64,000 bases of DNA from Couchioplanes caeruleus. Its GTDB lineage: Bacteria > Actinomycetota > Actinomycetes > Mycobacteriales > Micromonosporaceae. How positions within the stretch are numbered: position 1 is the first letter of the stretch; each line of letters begins with the position of its first letter. Made by a program: the position numbers and the translations under genes. Of this stretch, positions 1 to 9,629 are shown piece after piece. The DNA lies in NCBI RefSeq assembly GCF_023499255.1, contig NZ_CP092183.1:4646501-4710500 (forward strand), read 5' to 3'. Below the pieces are notes generated by a model. It was given only the letters and a program-made list of their open reading frames with translations. It made no database searches and was not told the origin of the DNA.

Positions 1-1
1 C

Positions 2-1285
2 CGCACGTACCGGCTGCTGCGCGACGAGAACGTGCCCGCCAACCTGCAGCAGCTGTCCTTCACGCTGGCCGCGCCGGTGTACTCGACCTCACCGACGGCC
101 CGTGACCTGGGCCGCTTCCGGGGCTGGGTGCTCATGGCGCTGCGCGCGACCGACTTCCTCCATCAGGCGATCAGCGGCGCCGCCCGCGACACGGTCGCCG
201 TCACGCTCGCCGACGCCGGCGACGGGGTGCTGAGACCGGTGGCCCGCTGGACGCCCGAGGCGGCCGTCGACCCGAGCCTGCCGCCGCGCGCCGTGACGGT
301 CGCCGTGCCGCAGCGGACCTGGGGGCTGACCGTCACGCCGACCCGGCGGCTGCTGCCGGACACCGACCTGCACCGCGACCTGATCGCGTGGATCGTCGGC
401 CTCGTCATCACCGGGCTGCTCGCCGCCCTGACCGGCACGGTGATCACCGCCCGCAACCGGGCGCTGCGCCGCGTGGACGAGGCCACCGCCGCCCTGCGCG
501 ACGACATCGCCCGGCGGGAGGCCGTCGAGCAGCAGCTGCGCCGCCGGGAGAGCGAGCTGGTCGGCTTCGCCGGGGTGGTCGCGCACGACCTGCGCAGCCC
601 GCTGTCGCGCATCACCGGGTACGCGGACTTCCTGCGCGAGGAGGCCGCCGGGCGCCTGGACCCGGTGCACCGCGACTTCCTCGAGCGCCTGTACGCCGGC
701 GCCCAGCGCATGCAGTCGCTCATCGACGACCTGCTGGACTACGCCATGGCCGACAACCGGCACCTGACCAGCGCACAGGTGGACCTGGGCCGCCTGGTCG
801 ACGACATCGTGCGGGAACGCGTCACAGGGCTCGGCGACCGGCCCGCCGCGGTCACGGTGGAGCCGCTGCCGACCGTCGCCGGCGACCCGGTCCTGCTGCG
901 CCAGGTGCTGGACAACCTCATCGGCAACGCGCTCAAGTACACCCCGTACGGTCACGACCCGTCCGTCGAGGTCACCTGCCGGCCGGACGGCACCGGCTGG
1001 CGCATCGAGGTCGCCGACCACGGCATCGGGATCCCGCCGGAGCAGCGCGAGGCGGTCTTCACCGCGTTCACCCGCGCCGGCGGCAGCGAGGGCTACCCGG
1101 GCACCGGCCTCGGCCTGGCCATCGTGCACCGCATCGTCGAGCGCCACGGCGGCCGCGTCGGCGTCGACGGCAACGACGGCGGTGGCAGCCGGTTCTGGTT
1201 CACGCTGCCCGGCGAGCCGCCGCCGGCCGAGCCGTCGGGCGCCGGGCTGACCGCGCAGCCGGAGAAATCCGCACCGGCGCATTGA
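2..1285 (+). CDS. CHASE-domain sensor histidine kinase, 5' end outside the window
   Basis: This is a membrane sensor kinase that autophosphorylates on histidine and passes the phosphate to a response regulator not present here. The frame is open to the left edge, so the N-terminus and first membrane segment are missing; the GTG at 32 is internal. Visible parts, in order, are the end of a CHASE-like extracellular sensor, a membrane segment (around residues 125-148 of the visible part), a short linker, a HisKA domain with the H-box VAHDLRSPL, and an HATPase domain with the N-box [10 protein letters not shown] and the G-boxes DHGIGIP and GTGLGLAIV. The C-terminal tail is Pro/Ala-rich. All catalytic boxes are intact. 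The CHASE assignment rests on a partial domain and is less certain than the kinase call. Confidence 0.9.
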   Translation, partial: RTYRLLRDENVPANLQQLSFTLAAPVYSTSPTARDLGRFRGWVLMALRATDFLHQAISGAARDTVAVTLADAGDGVLRPVARWTPEAAVDPSLPPRAVTVAVPQRTWGLTVTPTRRLLPDTDLHRDLIAWIVGLVITGLLAALTGTVITARNRALRRVDEATAALRDDIARREAVEQQLRRRESELVGFAGVVAHDLRSPLSRITGYADFLREEAAGRLDPVHRDFLERLYAGAQRMQSLIDDLLDYAMADNRHLTSAQVDLGRLVDDIVRERVTGLGDRPAAVTVEPLPTVAGDPVLLRQVLDNLIGNALKYTPYGHDPSVEVTCRPDGTGWRIEVADHGIGIPPEQREAVFTAFTRAGGSEGYPGTGLGLAIVHRIVERHGGRVGVDGNDGGGSRFWFTLPGEPPPAEPSGAGLTAQPEKSAPAH

Positions 1286-1337
1286 CCGTCCCCGATGGAC
1301 GCGGAATGCTGGGCGTCTGAGCGGCAGGAGGACCCTC

Positions 1338-2486
1338 GTGGCGGGCTACGACGTGATCGTCGCCGGGCTCGGCGGGATGGGCAGCGCGGCGGCGTACCAC
1401 CTGGCAGCGCGCGGGCAGCGGGTGCTCGGCCTGGAACGCTTCGGTGTCGCCCACGACCGCGGGGCCAGCCACGGCGGCTCCCGGCTGACCCGGCAGTCGT
1501 ACTTCGAGAGCCCCGACTACGTGCCGCTGCTGCTGCGCGCGTACGAGCTGTGGGAGGCCCTGGCCCGCGACTCCGGCCGCGACGTGATCCGGCTGACCGG
1601 CGGCGTCATGGTGGGCCGCCCGGACAGCCGTACGGTGGCCGGCAGCCGGCGCAGCGCCGAGCAGTGGGGCCTGGAGCACGAGATGCTCGACGCGGCCGAG
1701 CTGCGCCGGCGTTTCCCGGCCATGAACCCCCGCGACGACGAAGTGGCGCTGTACGAGTCCCGCGCCGGGTTCGTCCGCCCCGAGCTGACCGTCACCGCCC
1801 ACCTCGACCTGGCCGCCCGGCACGGCGCCGAGCTGTACTTCCACGAGCCCGTGACCCGCTGGGAACCGACCGCGGACGGCGGCGTCCGGGTCGACACCGA
1901 GGCGGGGACGTACACCGCGGGCCGGCTCGTCGTCACCCCCGGCCCGTGGGCGCCGCAGCTGCTCGCCGACCTCGGCCTGCCCATCGTCATCGAACGCCAG
2001 GTCCTGTACTGGTTCCAGCCGGCGGGCGGCGTCGACCCGTTCCTGCCGGACCGCTTCGGCGTCTACATCTGGGAGGACCGGCACGGCAGCCAGGTGTACG
2101 GCTTCCCCGCCGTCGACGGGCCGGCCGGCGGCGCGAAGATCGCCTTCTTCCGCCGCGGCATCCCCACCACGCCGGAGACCGTCGACCGCGACGTGCACCG
2201 CGACGAGATCGACACGATGGCCGCCCGCGCCCGCCGCCACCTGCCGGACCTGCCGGGCTCGCTGGTGAGCGCCCGGACGTGCCTCTACAGCACCACGCCG
2301 GACGAACACTTCGTCATCGCCGGCCACCCGGGGTGCGCGGCGGTGACGGTGGCGTGCGGCTTCTCCGGGCACGGCTTCAAGTTCGTCCCCGTCGTGGGCG
2401 AGATCCTCGCGGACCTCGCCCTGACCGGGACCACCCGGCACCCGATCGGCCTCTTCGACCCGGCACGGTTCACCGGGGCCGCGTGA
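1338..2486 (+). CDS. solA: N-methyl-L-tryptophan oxidase / monomeric sarcosine oxidase family flavoprotein
   Basis: This flavoenzyme oxidatively demethylates N-methyl amino acids, releasing formaldehyde and peroxide. It has 382 residues, normal for the family. The N-terminus has the FAD-binding glycine motif [12 protein letters not shown], followed by a substrate domain. Near the C-terminus, [13 protein letters not shown] matches the family segment that carries the Cys for covalent 8-alpha-S-cysteinyl FAD, and GFSGHGFKF is the conserved FAD-contact loop. The GTG start has an AGGAGG-like ribosome site a few bases upstream. The gene stands alone, 52 bp after the kinase gene, and is convergent with an epoxide hydrolase. 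The substrate (sarcosine, N-methyltryptophan or another N-methyl amine) cannot be read from the sequence. Confidence 0.88.
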   Translation: MAGYDVIVAGLGGMGSAAAYHLAARGQRVLGLERFGVAHDRGASHGGSRLTRQSYFESPDYVPLLLRAYELWEALARDSGRDVIRLTGGVMVGRPDSRTVAGSRRSAEQWGLEHEMLDAAELRRRFPAMNPRDDEVALYESRAGFVRPELTVTAHLDLAARHGAELYFHEPVTRWEPTADGGVRVDTEAGTYTAGRLVVTPGPWAPQLLADLGLPIVIERQVLYWFQPAGGVDPFLPDRFGVYIWEDRHGSQVYGFPAVDGPAGGAKIAFFRRGIPTTPETVDRDVHRDEIDTMAARARRHLPDLPGSLVSARTCLYSTTPDEHFVIAGHPGCAAVTVACGFSGHGFKFVPVVGEILADLALTGTTRHPIGLFDPARFTGAA

Positions 2487-2658
2487 CGAGGCCGCCGGCC
2501 GGTCCTCCTGGTCCGGCCCGGTGACGGCACATTCCACGTCGGCCTGCCGGTACGGCTCGTCCGCCGGATCGCTCCGGCCGGCTGTGCCAGGGCCGGCGCA
2601 CTTTTCCTCCCCGTGGTGCGTGACCACTGATAGGCGGGCGGCATGGTCGTCGAGGGCA

Positions 2659-3840
2659 CTACGACGGTGCGACGGCCGCTCGGTACGGGCGGAAGAACTC
2701 GCGCAGTTCCCGGGCGTACAGCTCGGGTTCCTCGAACGGTGCGAAGTGGCCGCCCCGGTCCATCCCGGTGAGGCGTACGACGTTCGCCGTGCGCTCGAGC
2801 CAGGCGCGCGGCGGCCGCAGGATGTCGCCCGGGAACAGCGCGAAGCCCGACGGCACCTCGACCCGGCGCGTGTGCTGCCCGGGCGGGATCGCGGCGTTGG
2901 CGGCGTACATGCGCATCGACGAGCCGATCGTCCCGGTCAGCCAGTAGCGGGTGAGCAGCCCGCAGATCTCGTCGCGGGTGAAGCTGTTCTCGACGTCGCC
3001 GTGGCAGTCGCTCCACGAGCGCAGCTTCTCGACGATCCACGCCGCGAGGCCGGCCGGCGAGTCGGTGAGCCCCACGGCGGCGGTCTGCGGCTTGGTGCGG
3101 TGCATGTCGGCGTACGCGCCCTCGCCGGCCCTCCAGGCGGCCACGGCGTCGATGTAGGCCCGCTCCTCGGGCGTGAGGTCCGGGAAGCCGGCGACGGGGA
3201 CGCCGGCTTCCATGCGGTGCACGGCAACGACCCGTTCGGCGTGGTCCAGGGCGAGGTAGCGGCTGACCCCGCCGCCGATGTCACCGCCCGCCGCGCCGAA
3301 CCGCGGGTAGCCCAGCCCGGTCATCAGCTCCGCCCACATCGCGGCGACCGCGATCGAGTCCAGGGGCGGTCCGGCGGGACGGTCCGAGTGCCCGAAGCCC
3401 GGCATGTCGGGCACCACCACGTCGAAGGCGTCCGCCGGGTCCGCGCCGTACGCGCCGGGGTCGGTGAGCAGCGGAACGACCTTCTCGTAGCGCCACGACG
3501 AGTCGGGCCAGCCGTGGCAGAGCACCAGCGGCAGCACGGGCCCGGCGGGGGCCGCGGCGCGCACGTGCAGGAAGGCGACGCCCAGCTCCGCGATCCGGGC
3601 GCGGAACCGGGGCAGCCGCGCGAGGGCGTCCTCGTACGCCGGCCAGTCGAACTCCTCGGCCCAGTACGCGACGAGCTCCCGCAGGTAGCCGACGTCGACG
3701 CCCAGCGACCACCCGGCGTCCTCCGGCGCGTCGGGCCAGCGGGTGGCGCGCAGCCTCGCCCGCAGGCCGGCCAGCTCCTGCGAGGAGGCGTGCACCTGGA
3801 ACGGCTCGATGCCGGTCACGGGATGCTGCCGTGGACGCAT
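2659..3840 (-). CDS. Epoxide hydrolase (alpha/beta hydrolase with EHN N-terminal domain)
   Basis: This is a 393-residue hydrolase of the microsomal-type epoxide hydrolase family, which opens epoxides to diols through an ester intermediate. The first ~110 residues form the EHN domain. The alpha/beta core has the oxyanion motif HGWP (residues 109-112), the nucleophile Asp187 in GGDIGGG, where simple esterases would have Ser, and a C-terminal catalytic His at about 365 in GGHFAPFEEPE. No signal peptide is visible, so it is probably cytoplasmic. It is transcribed alone; its end faces the end of the SolA-like gene across a 172-bp spacer with no clear terminator. The physiological epoxide is unknown. 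Confidence 0.9.
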   Translation of the reverse strand: MRPRQHPVTGIEPFQVHASSQELAGLRARLRATRWPDAPEDAGWSLGVDVGYLRELVAYWAEEFDWPAYEDALARLPRFRARIAELGVAFLHVRAAAPAGPVLPLVLCHGWPDSSWRYEKVVPLLTDPGAYGADPADAFDVVVPDMPGFGHSDRPAGPPLDSIAVAAMWAELMTGLGYPRFGAAGGDIGGGVSRYLALDHAERVVAVHRMEAGVPVAGFPDLTPEERAYIDAVAAWRAGEGAYADMHRTKPQTAAVGLTDSPAGLAAWIVEKLRSWSDCHGDVENSFTRDEICGLLTRYWLTGTIGSSMRMYAANAAIPPGQHTRRVEVPSGFALFPGDILRPPRAWLERTANVVRLTGMDRGGHFAPFEEPELYARELREFFRPYRAAVAPS

Positions 3841-3860
3841 GATCGCAGCCTACGTCGGGG

Positions 3861-5168
3861 TCACCGGGCCGCCGGCACCCCCAGCGCTGCCAGCGGGATC
3901 GCCGTGCCGAGCAGGGCGTCGCCCGCCGCGTTCGGGTGGTAGCAGTCGGCGCGCAGGTCGGGGACCATCTGCGTCGGGTCCGCCGGGTCGCGCAGCACCG
4001 CGTCGAAGTCGACCACCGCGTCGAACGCCGCGCCCGTACGGATCCAGGCGTTGACCGTCAGCCGGTTCTGCTCGCCCGCGCTCCCGGCGGCCAGGCACAT
4101 GGGCAGGATCGTCGCGCCGACGATGCGCAGGCCGTGGGCGTGCACCCGGTCGGCGATGCCGCGCATCGCGTCGATGACCTGCTGGGCCGAAGCGGGCGGG
4201 GCGTTCTGGCCGCCGCCGAGGTCGTTGGTGCCCTCGAGCAGGAAGACCGTGCGGACCCCGGGTACGGACAGCACGTCGCGCTCGAGCCGTTGCGGGGCCG
4301 GCGGGCCGCAGCACTGGCCGGTGGGGTCGTATGGGTTGGGCTGCACGCTCACCGTGTTGCCGGAGATCCCGGCGTTGGCGACGGCCAGGCGCTGCGCGGG
4401 CGGGACGGCGGCCATCCGGTCGGCGAGCACGTCGGTCCAGCGCTGCCCGGGCGGGCCCACCGCCTGGTAGCCGTCCGTGATGGAGTCGCCGAGCGCCACC
4501 ACCGAGCCGCGCGCCGCCGGCCGGTCGCCGGTCACCAGGTCCAGCCACCAGATCTGGCCGGGGTGGTACCCGGTGGCGGTGCTCCCGGTGCTGCCCGGGA
4601 TGACCGGCGCGGACGGGAAGGAGACGTTCGACTCGTCGGCTGCGGTGTCGCCGCCGGTGCCGACGTACGAGGCCGGCGGGTCGTACGCGAACGGCGGGAA
4701 CGTGTGGTCGTCGACGGGGCTGCCGGGGGCGTACAGGCTGACGGCGACGTCCTGACCGGCCTCCACGCCGATGGGCACGGCGTCGCTGACCACCTCGCGG
4801 CCGGGCGGGACGGACACGGTGACCGCGCCGTGGAAGCGGAGCCGGTGGTTGGAGCCCGGCACCAGGGTCGCCACGCCGGGTGCGACCGTACGCCCCAGCC
4901 AGGCGTCGCGGACGACGACCGGCGCCGCGCCGAACGGGTTGCCCAGGCGTACCCGGATGCCCCAGCCGCCGGTGGAGACACGGGCGATCTGCCGGACCGT
5001 GACGTCCGGGGCGACCCCGTGCACCCCCTGCAGCGAGGACTCCCACAACGCCACGGTTCCGGCGGCCTCCGGGCGCCCGGAGGCGGCGGCGGGCTGCGGC
5101 ACGGCCGGGGCCAGGGCGGCGAGCACCGCGACGGCCGCGCCGGCGACGAACGATCGGATCCGGGACAC
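3861..5168 (-). CDS. Secreted SGNH/GDSL-type esterase or lipase
   Basis: This is an exported ester hydrolase of the SGNH superfamily, about 435 residues with the GTG start chosen here. That start gives a clean Sec signal peptide (MSRIRSFVAGAAV, then Ala-rich and an AAA-type cleavage site) and has a GAGGTGG ribosome site. Further in-frame start codons lie upstream, up to 5270, but would add a basic, His-rich extension. An N-terminal beta-sandwich-like region of about 190 residues precedes the catalytic domain, which has block I GDSITDG, block II AGISGN with Gly and Asn, block III GTND, and block V with Asp and His in DCYHPNAAG. Esterase, lipase or polysaccharide deacetylase activity are all possible. 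It lies 20 bp downstream of the epoxide hydrolase start and reads in the same direction, but need not be co-transcribed. Confidence 0.88.
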   Translation of the reverse strand: MSRIRSFVAGAAVAVLAALAPAVPQPAAASGRPEAAGTVALWESSLQGVHGVAPDVTVRQIARVSTGGWGIRVRLGNPFGAAPVVVRDAWLGRTVAPGVATLVPGSNHRLRFHGAVTVSVPPGREVVSDAVPIGVEAGQDVAVSLYAPGSPVDDHTFPPFAYDPPASYVGTGGDTAADESNVSFPSAPVIPGSTGSTATGYHPGQIWWLDLVTGDRPAARGSVVALGDSITDGYQAVGPPGQRWTDVLADRMAAVPPAQRLAVANAGISGNTVSVQPNPYDPTGQCCGPPAPQRLERDVLSVPGVRTVFLLEGTNDLGGGQNAPPASAQQVIDAMRGIADRVHAHGLRIVGATILPMCLAAGSAGEQNRLTVNAWIRTGAAFDAVVDFDAVLRDPADPTQMVPDLRADCYHPNAAGDALLGTAIPLAALGVPAAR

Positions 5169-5310
5169 GGCGACCACCTCGGCTCGGGGTGCGGCAGCGG
5201 ACGGCACCGAGCCTAGGCCACCGCGGGAGTGATGGTGGTCGATGCACCCGGGTCGCTTCCGGCGGATCACGCGGGACGCGGCGAATCGGAACAGCGCCCG
5301 CGGCCCGGCC

Positions 5311-5760
5311 TCAGATGCCCGGGCGGCGGGACGCGAGCCGGGCGGCGCGGACGCGCAACCCCATCTCGTGCAGCAGCCGGCTGTCGGCCTCCGACTCCTC
5401 CAGGGCCCGCCGCGCGACGTCGGACGCCTTCCGGTTGATCTCCTCGGCGGCGTCCCGGGCCGTCTCCCACGCGGCCTCCACCTGGTCGGCCGCGGCCACG
5501 AGGCTCAGGTCGCCGGGGGCCGCGCGGCGCGCCTCCCGCAGCTCCGACAGGTGCTGCCAGGCCCGCGTCTCCGCCCGGTGCGCGGCACGCTGGTCGGCCA
5601 GCGCCTCCGAGGTGGCGCAGTCGCGGGCCACGGCGCGCAGCGCGATCTCGGCGCGCACCGCCTCGTACCGGGCCAGGAGCCGGTCGTGCTCGTCGGGGCC
5701 GCCCGCCGGCCCGCCGCCGGCCCGCCCGCGGCCGGACGGCTCCCGGTCGTCGTCGGACAT
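5311..5760 (-). CDS. Small hydrophilic protein with predicted coiled coil, unknown function
   Basis: I do not recognise this 149-residue protein. The first 25 residues are Gly/Pro/Arg-rich and probably disordered. The rest is a nearly continuous run of Ala, Glu, Arg and Leu with heptad-like spacing, suggesting a long helical or coiled-coil protein. There is no membrane segment, signal peptide or metal motif. The codon third positions are strongly GC-biased as in neighbouring genes, which supports real coding. It lies between the SGNH esterase (143 bp from its chosen start) and the trypsin-like protease (16 bp past its stop codon), all on the minus strand, so co-transcription with the protease is possible. 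Confidence 0.6.
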   Translation of the reverse strand: MSDDDREPSGRGRAGGGPAGGPDEHDRLLARYEAVRAEIALRAVARDCATSEALADQRAAHRAETRAWQHLSELREARRAAPGDLSLVAAADQVEAAWETARDAAEEINRKASDVARRALEESEADSRLLHEMGLRVRAARLASRRPGI

Positions 5761-5776
5761 CCCCGCAAGCTAGCAG

Positions 5777-6550
5777 TCAGCCGCGGTTGTCGAGGACCGT
5801 GCGGTAGATCCAGCCGGCGATGTCGTCGACGCGGGCGCTGCTCTCCACCTGGGTGTGCGGGCAGCTCGGCCCGTTGCTGACCACCGAGACCAGCGCCGGG
5901 CCGCCGCGGCGGTCCTCCAGGAAGAACGGGCCGCCCGAGTCGTACGGGCACGGCGTCGTCGACGGTGCCGGGGCGTAGCCGGTGAGCCCGGTGACCGAGT
6001 CGGTGAGCGACACGACCGTCATCTGCCCGGTGCGCAGGTGCGTGACGGGAGCCGGGTTGGTGCTGGTGGTGGAGCCGTAGCCGGTGACCCGGACGATGTC
6101 GCCGATCTCGGGGGCGCGGGTGGCCACGCGCAGCGGGCGGACGTCGTACACCTGGGCTTCGAGCCGGGCCAGGGACACGTCGGCCGTGGGCGACTGGCGG
6201 ACCGCGACGACCGTCAGCTCGTGACCGCCGGTGCCGGTCAGGTCGGTGCGGCCGACGGTGGCCGTGGTGAGGTCGGCGACCGGGTATTCGACGCGGACGT
6301 TGTTCGCGTCGCGGAAGCAGTGCCCGGCGGTGATGACCCAGCGCGGCGCGATGAGCGCGCCGGAGCAGGCGCTGTTGCGTTTGCCGCCGCCGGCCGTCGG
6401 GATGCCGGTCATCGTCAGCTTGACGGAGAAGCGGTACTGACCGTCGGGAACCTCCTCACCGTTTGCGATGGCGTGCGCCGGGCCGGCGGCGGTCAGTGCC
6501 AGCGCGGCGCAGGCGAGCGGGGTGAGGAGGAAGGCGAGGGTGCGGCGCAC
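5777..6550 (-). CDS. Secreted trypsin-like serine protease (S1 family)
   Basis: This is a 257-residue exported chymotrypsin-fold protease. The GTG start at 6550 is preceded by GGAGGT and opens a typical signal peptide (MRRTLAFLLTPLACAALAL, ending AGPAHA). The mature protein begins IANGEEVPDG, like a protease zymogen N-terminus with almost no propeptide. Catalytic residues are His in ITAGHCF, Asp in PTADVSLARL and Ser in CPYDSGGP. In the last motif Tyr replaces the usual Gly of GDSGGP, a position that lines the oxyanion hole; see findings. Paired Cys residues around the active-site His and Ser fit the usual disulfides. The reading frame remains open far upstream, but that extension overlaps the DapA-like gene and is not coding. 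Confidence 0.87.
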   Translation of the reverse strand: MRRTLAFLLTPLACAALALTAAGPAHAIANGEEVPDGQYRFSVKLTMTGIPTAGGGKRNSACSGALIAPRWVITAGHCFRDANNVRVEYPVADLTTATVGRTDLTGTGGHELTVVAVRQSPTADVSLARLEAQVYDVRPLRVATRAPEIGDIVRVTGYGSTTSTNPAPVTHLRTGQMTVVSLTDSVTGLTGYAPAPSTTPCPYDSGGPFFLEDRRGGPALVSVVSNGPSCPHTQVESSARVDDIAGWIYRTVLDNRG

Positions 6551-6612
6551 GGCGGGACCTCCGGTTCGCTGGTGGGCACCTCCCGCCGACCATAGGGGAC
6601 GGTGGCGCCGGC

Positions 6613-7377
6613 TCAGCCGATCCGTCGGATGGGCGACGTACCGTAGCGGTCCGCCACGGCCGCCTTGAGGCCGCTGGGCCCGGCCTTCGCCTCGCGCTCG
6701 GCCCGCAGGACCCGGTGCTGCGCGGCGGCGTCGCGGTCCCAGGCCGCCAGGCAGTCCTCGGGTACGAGGTTGGCCGCGGCGACGATGGCCCCGGTGGCGC
6801 CGAGCCAGCTCGCGTACCCGAGCAGCGCGGACGCACCGACGTGGACCGCGCCCTCCCAGCCGAGCGCGAGCTCGTGACCGAGCCGGGCGGCGTCGCCGCT
6901 GGAGTCCTTGATCCCGCTGACCGGCAGGCCGGGGAGCGCGTCGACCGGCACCGGGCCGCCCGCCTTGCCCGGATAGTGGTACGCCAGCACCGGCACGTCC
7001 CCGGCGGCCTGGGCGACCCGCGCGTAGTACCCGGCGAGGTCGCCGCCGAGCCGCGGCGGCGCGACGAGCAGCGCGTCCGCCCCCGCTTTCACGGCCGCCC
7101 GGCTGCGGGCCGCCGCCTGAGCGTGCCACTCCCCCGACGCGCCCGCGAGCAGCGGCACGCCCGGGCAGGCGTCGCGGACCGCGGCGACCAGCTCCGCGCG
7201 TTCGTCGTCGGTGAGCGCGGCGGCCTCGGCGGTGCTGCCGTTGACCAGCACGCCGCGGATCCCGGCCGCGACGAGCCGGGCGGCGTGCGCGGCGGTCGCG
7301 GCGGGGTCGATGCTCCCGTCGGCGTGGAACAGGGTGATCAGCGCGACCGCGGGCCCGCGCCAGAGCGGCTCCGTCAT
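6613..7377 (-). CDS. Dihydrodipicolinate synthase/N-acetylneuraminate lyase family protein
   Basis: This is a class I aldolase-type lyase of the DapA/NanA family, 254 residues, about 40 shorter than typical members. The Schiff-base Lys157 lies in SGIKDSSGD, the catalytic Tyr133 in LAYHYP, and the pyruvate carboxylate loop is NGSTAE (family GTTGE). It therefore probably joins or cleaves pyruvate and an aldehyde or keto-sugar acid. Its ATG overlaps the stop codon of the GH31 gene by 4 bp, making it the last gene of the sugar-uptake operon, so a role in sugar-acid breakdown is more likely than lysine biosynthesis. The substrate is unknown. Confidence 0.8.
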   Translation of the reverse strand: MTEPLWRGPAVALITLFHADGSIDPAATAAHAARLVAAGIRGVLVNGSTAEAAALTDDERAELVAAVRDACPGVPLLAGASGEWHAQAAARSRAAVKAGADALLVAPPRLGGDLAGYYARVAQAAGDVPVLAYHYPGKAGGPVPVDALPGLPVSGIKDSSGDAARLGHELALGWEGAVHVGASALLGYASWLGATGAIVAAANLVPEDCLAAWDRDAAAQHRVLRAEREAKAGPSGLKAAVADRYGTSPIRRIG

Positions 7378-9620
7378 GCCTCCCAGACTAGGCCGGTCCC
7401 GCCGGCGGCGGCCTCGATCGCGGGCGCCGTGCCGACCTGCAGGCGCCAGGGCAGCGCGTCGCCGTCGCGCTCGGCGCGGACCGTCCCGCCGGAGACGGTG
7501 ACGGTGAAGGTGGCCGGCGCCGGACCGGGCACGGTGACCGTACGGACCCCGTCGGCCGGCTCGAACACGCGCAGCGTCACGCCGTCGCGGAAGTCGTAGT
7601 CGGGCCGGTCCTCCCGGGCGCCCACGGCGATGACCGCGCCGGGCCGGACCAGCAGCGGCACGCTGGCGAAGCCGTGGGTCTCGCGGACCCAGCCGGGGCC
7701 CTCGACCACCTCACCGGTCAGGTAGTTCGTCCAGCGCCCGGCCGGCACGTAATAGGTGGTGTCGCCCCCGGCGCTGAAGACCGGGGCGACGAGCAGGTCG
7801 TCGCCGAGCAGGTACTGCCGGTCGAGGTGGGTCACCGCCGGGTCGTCCGGGAAGCCCAGCACCATGGGCCGCATGACCGGCAGGCCTTCCTCGTGCGCCC
7901 GGACGGCCGCGCCGAACAGGTACGGCATCAGCCGGTGCTTGAGCCGCGTGAAGTCGCGCAGCACGTCGACGGCCTCGTCGTCGAACAGCCACGGCACCCG
8001 GTACGTCTGGTTGCCGTGCAGCCGGCTGTGCGACGACAGCAGCCCGAACGGGATCCACCGCTTGAACACGGCCGGGTCGGGCAGGCCCTCGAAGCCGCCG
8101 ATGTCGTGGCTCCAGAAGCCGAACCCGGACGCCGACAGCGACAGCCCGCCGCGCAGGCTCTCGGCCATCGACTCGAACGTGGACGAGTTGTCGCCGCCCC
8201 AGTGCACCGGGAACTGCTGGCCGCCGACCGTGGCGGAGCGGGCGTACACCACGGCCTCGCCCTCGCCGCGGTGCTCGCGCAGCACGTCGAAGACGGTCTT
8301 GTTGTAGAGCTGGGTGTAGTAGTTGTGCATCCGCTCGGGGTCGGAGCCGTCGTGCCAGACGACGCCGGTGGGGATGCGCTCGCCGAAGTCGGACTTGAAC
8401 GCGTCGACGCCCATCTCGAGCAGCGCCTTGAGCTTGGCGGCGTACCAGGCGGCGGCCTCGGGGTTGGTGAAGTCGACCAGGGCCATGCCGGCCTGCCAGC
8501 GGTCCCACTGCCAGACGTCGCCGTCCGGCCTGCGGACCAGGTAGCCCTTCGCCATGCCCTCGGCGAACAGCGACGAGCGCTGCGCGATGTACGGGTTGAT
8601 CCACACGCAGGTCCGCAGCCCCCGGTCGGACAGCCGCTTCAGCATGCCCGGCGGGTCGGGGAAGATCCGCGCGTCCCACTCGAAGTCGCACCAGCTGAAC
8701 TCGCGCATCCAGAAAGTGTCGAAGTGGAACACGCTCAGCGGCAGGTCCCGTTCGGCCATCCCATCGACGAAGCCGGTCACCGTCTCCTCGTCGTAGCTGG
8801 TGGTGAACGAGGTGGTCAGCCACAGCCCGAAGGACCAGGCCGGCGGCAGCGCGGGCCGCCCGGTCAGCGCGGTGTACTTGCGCAGCACGTCGGCCGGGGT
8901 GGGCCCGTGGATGACCAGGTAGGACAGCGACTGGCCGGCGACGCTGAACTGGCTGCGCGACACCACCTCGGAGCCGACCTCGAAGCAGACCCGGCCGGGG
9001 TGGTCGACGAGCACGCCGTACCCGCGGTTGGTGAGGTAGAACGGCACGTTCTTGTACGCCTGCTCGCTGCTGGTGCCGCCGTCCTCGTTCCAGATGTCGA
9101 TGCTCTGCCCGTTCTTGACCAGCGGGCCGAAGCGCTCGCCGAGCCCGTACACGGCCTCGCCGACGCCGAGGTCGAGCTGCTCGTGGACGTAGTGCCCGCC
9201 GTCGGCGGTGTCGACGACGCCCATGCCCTTCCAGCCGGAGCCGGTGAGGCGCCGCCCGCCGGCGAGGAAGTCGAGGCCCCAGGAGTCGCCGTCACGGAAC
9301 CGGGCGGTCAGCGCGCCGGCGGTGATCGAGGTGTCGTCGACCACCGGCACGTACGACGGGTCCGCGGCGATCTCGAACGCCGGCAGCCGCGGGCGCTCGC
9401 CGAGGAAGTGGCTCAGCGTCACGCGGATGACGTCGGGCGCCGGCGCGGTGCAGGTGACGGTGATGATGGGCGCGTCGAGGGTGTCGCCGCGGCCCTGGAC
9501 CCGCTTCGCGGTGGCGTACGCGGTCAGCGACGTGGCGGCGGGCGCGGTGTCCTGCAGCTGGACGGGGTGCAGGACGGTGAGGCCGTCGCGCTTGCGCCAG
9601 TAGCCGTCGGTGAACTTCAT
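7374..9620 (-). CDS. yicI: GH31 alpha-xylosidase (YicI type)
   Basis: This is a 748-residue retaining alpha-glycosidase that probably removes non-reducing alpha-xylosyl units, for example from isoprimeverose or xyloglucan oligosaccharides. Length and layout match E. coli YicI: an N-terminal beta-sandwich, a (beta/alpha)8 barrel, then beta domains. The nucleophile is Asp411 in KSDFGERIP and the acid/base is Asp477 in HWGGDNSS. FWMREFSWCDFEWD resembles the subsite region of alpha-xylosidases rather than alpha-glucosidases. There is no signal peptide, so the enzyme acts on imported oligosaccharides. The ribosome site AAGGA lies 9 bp past the upstream permease stop, and the stop overlaps the DapA-like start. 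It belongs to the operator-controlled ABC operon starting at 12729. Confidence 0.93.
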   Translation of the reverse strand: MKFTDGYWRKRDGLTVLHPVQLQDTAPAATSLTAYATAKRVQGRGDTLDAPIITVTCTAPAPDVIRVTLSHFLGERPRLPAFEIAADPSYVPVVDDTSITAGALTARFRDGDSWGLDFLAGGRRLTGSGWKGMGVVDTADGGHYVHEQLDLGVGEAVYGLGERFGPLVKNGQSIDIWNEDGGTSSEQAYKNVPFYLTNRGYGVLVDHPGRVCFEVGSEVVSRSQFSVAGQSLSYLVIHGPTPADVLRKYTALTGRPALPPAWSFGLWLTTSFTTSYDEETVTGFVDGMAERDLPLSVFHFDTFWMREFSWCDFEWDARIFPDPPGMLKRLSDRGLRTCVWINPYIAQRSSLFAEGMAKGYLVRRPDGDVWQWDRWQAGMALVDFTNPEAAAWYAAKLKALLEMGVDAFKSDFGERIPTGVVWHDGSDPERMHNYYTQLYNKTVFDVLREHRGEGEAVVYARSATVGGQQFPVHWGGDNSSTFESMAESLRGGLSLSASGFGFWSHDIGGFEGLPDPAVFKRWIPFGLLSSHSRLHGNQTYRVPWLFDDEAVDVLRDFTRLKHRLMPYLFGAAVRAHEEGLPVMRPMVLGFPDDPAVTHLDRQYLLGDDLLVAPVFSAGGDTTYYVPAGRWTNYLTGEVVEGPGWVRETHGFASVPLLVRPGAVIAVGAREDRPDYDFRDGVTLRVFEPADGVRTVTVPGPAPATFTVTVSGGTVRAERDGDALPWRLQVGTAPAIEAAAGGTGLVWEA

Positions 9621-9629
9621 GGGCGTCCT

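Noticed and set aside
6551..7129. N-terminal extension of the serine protease frame into the DapA-like gene
   Set aside because: The signal peptide and GGAGGT site place the protease start at 6550; the extension overlaps a well-supported gene.
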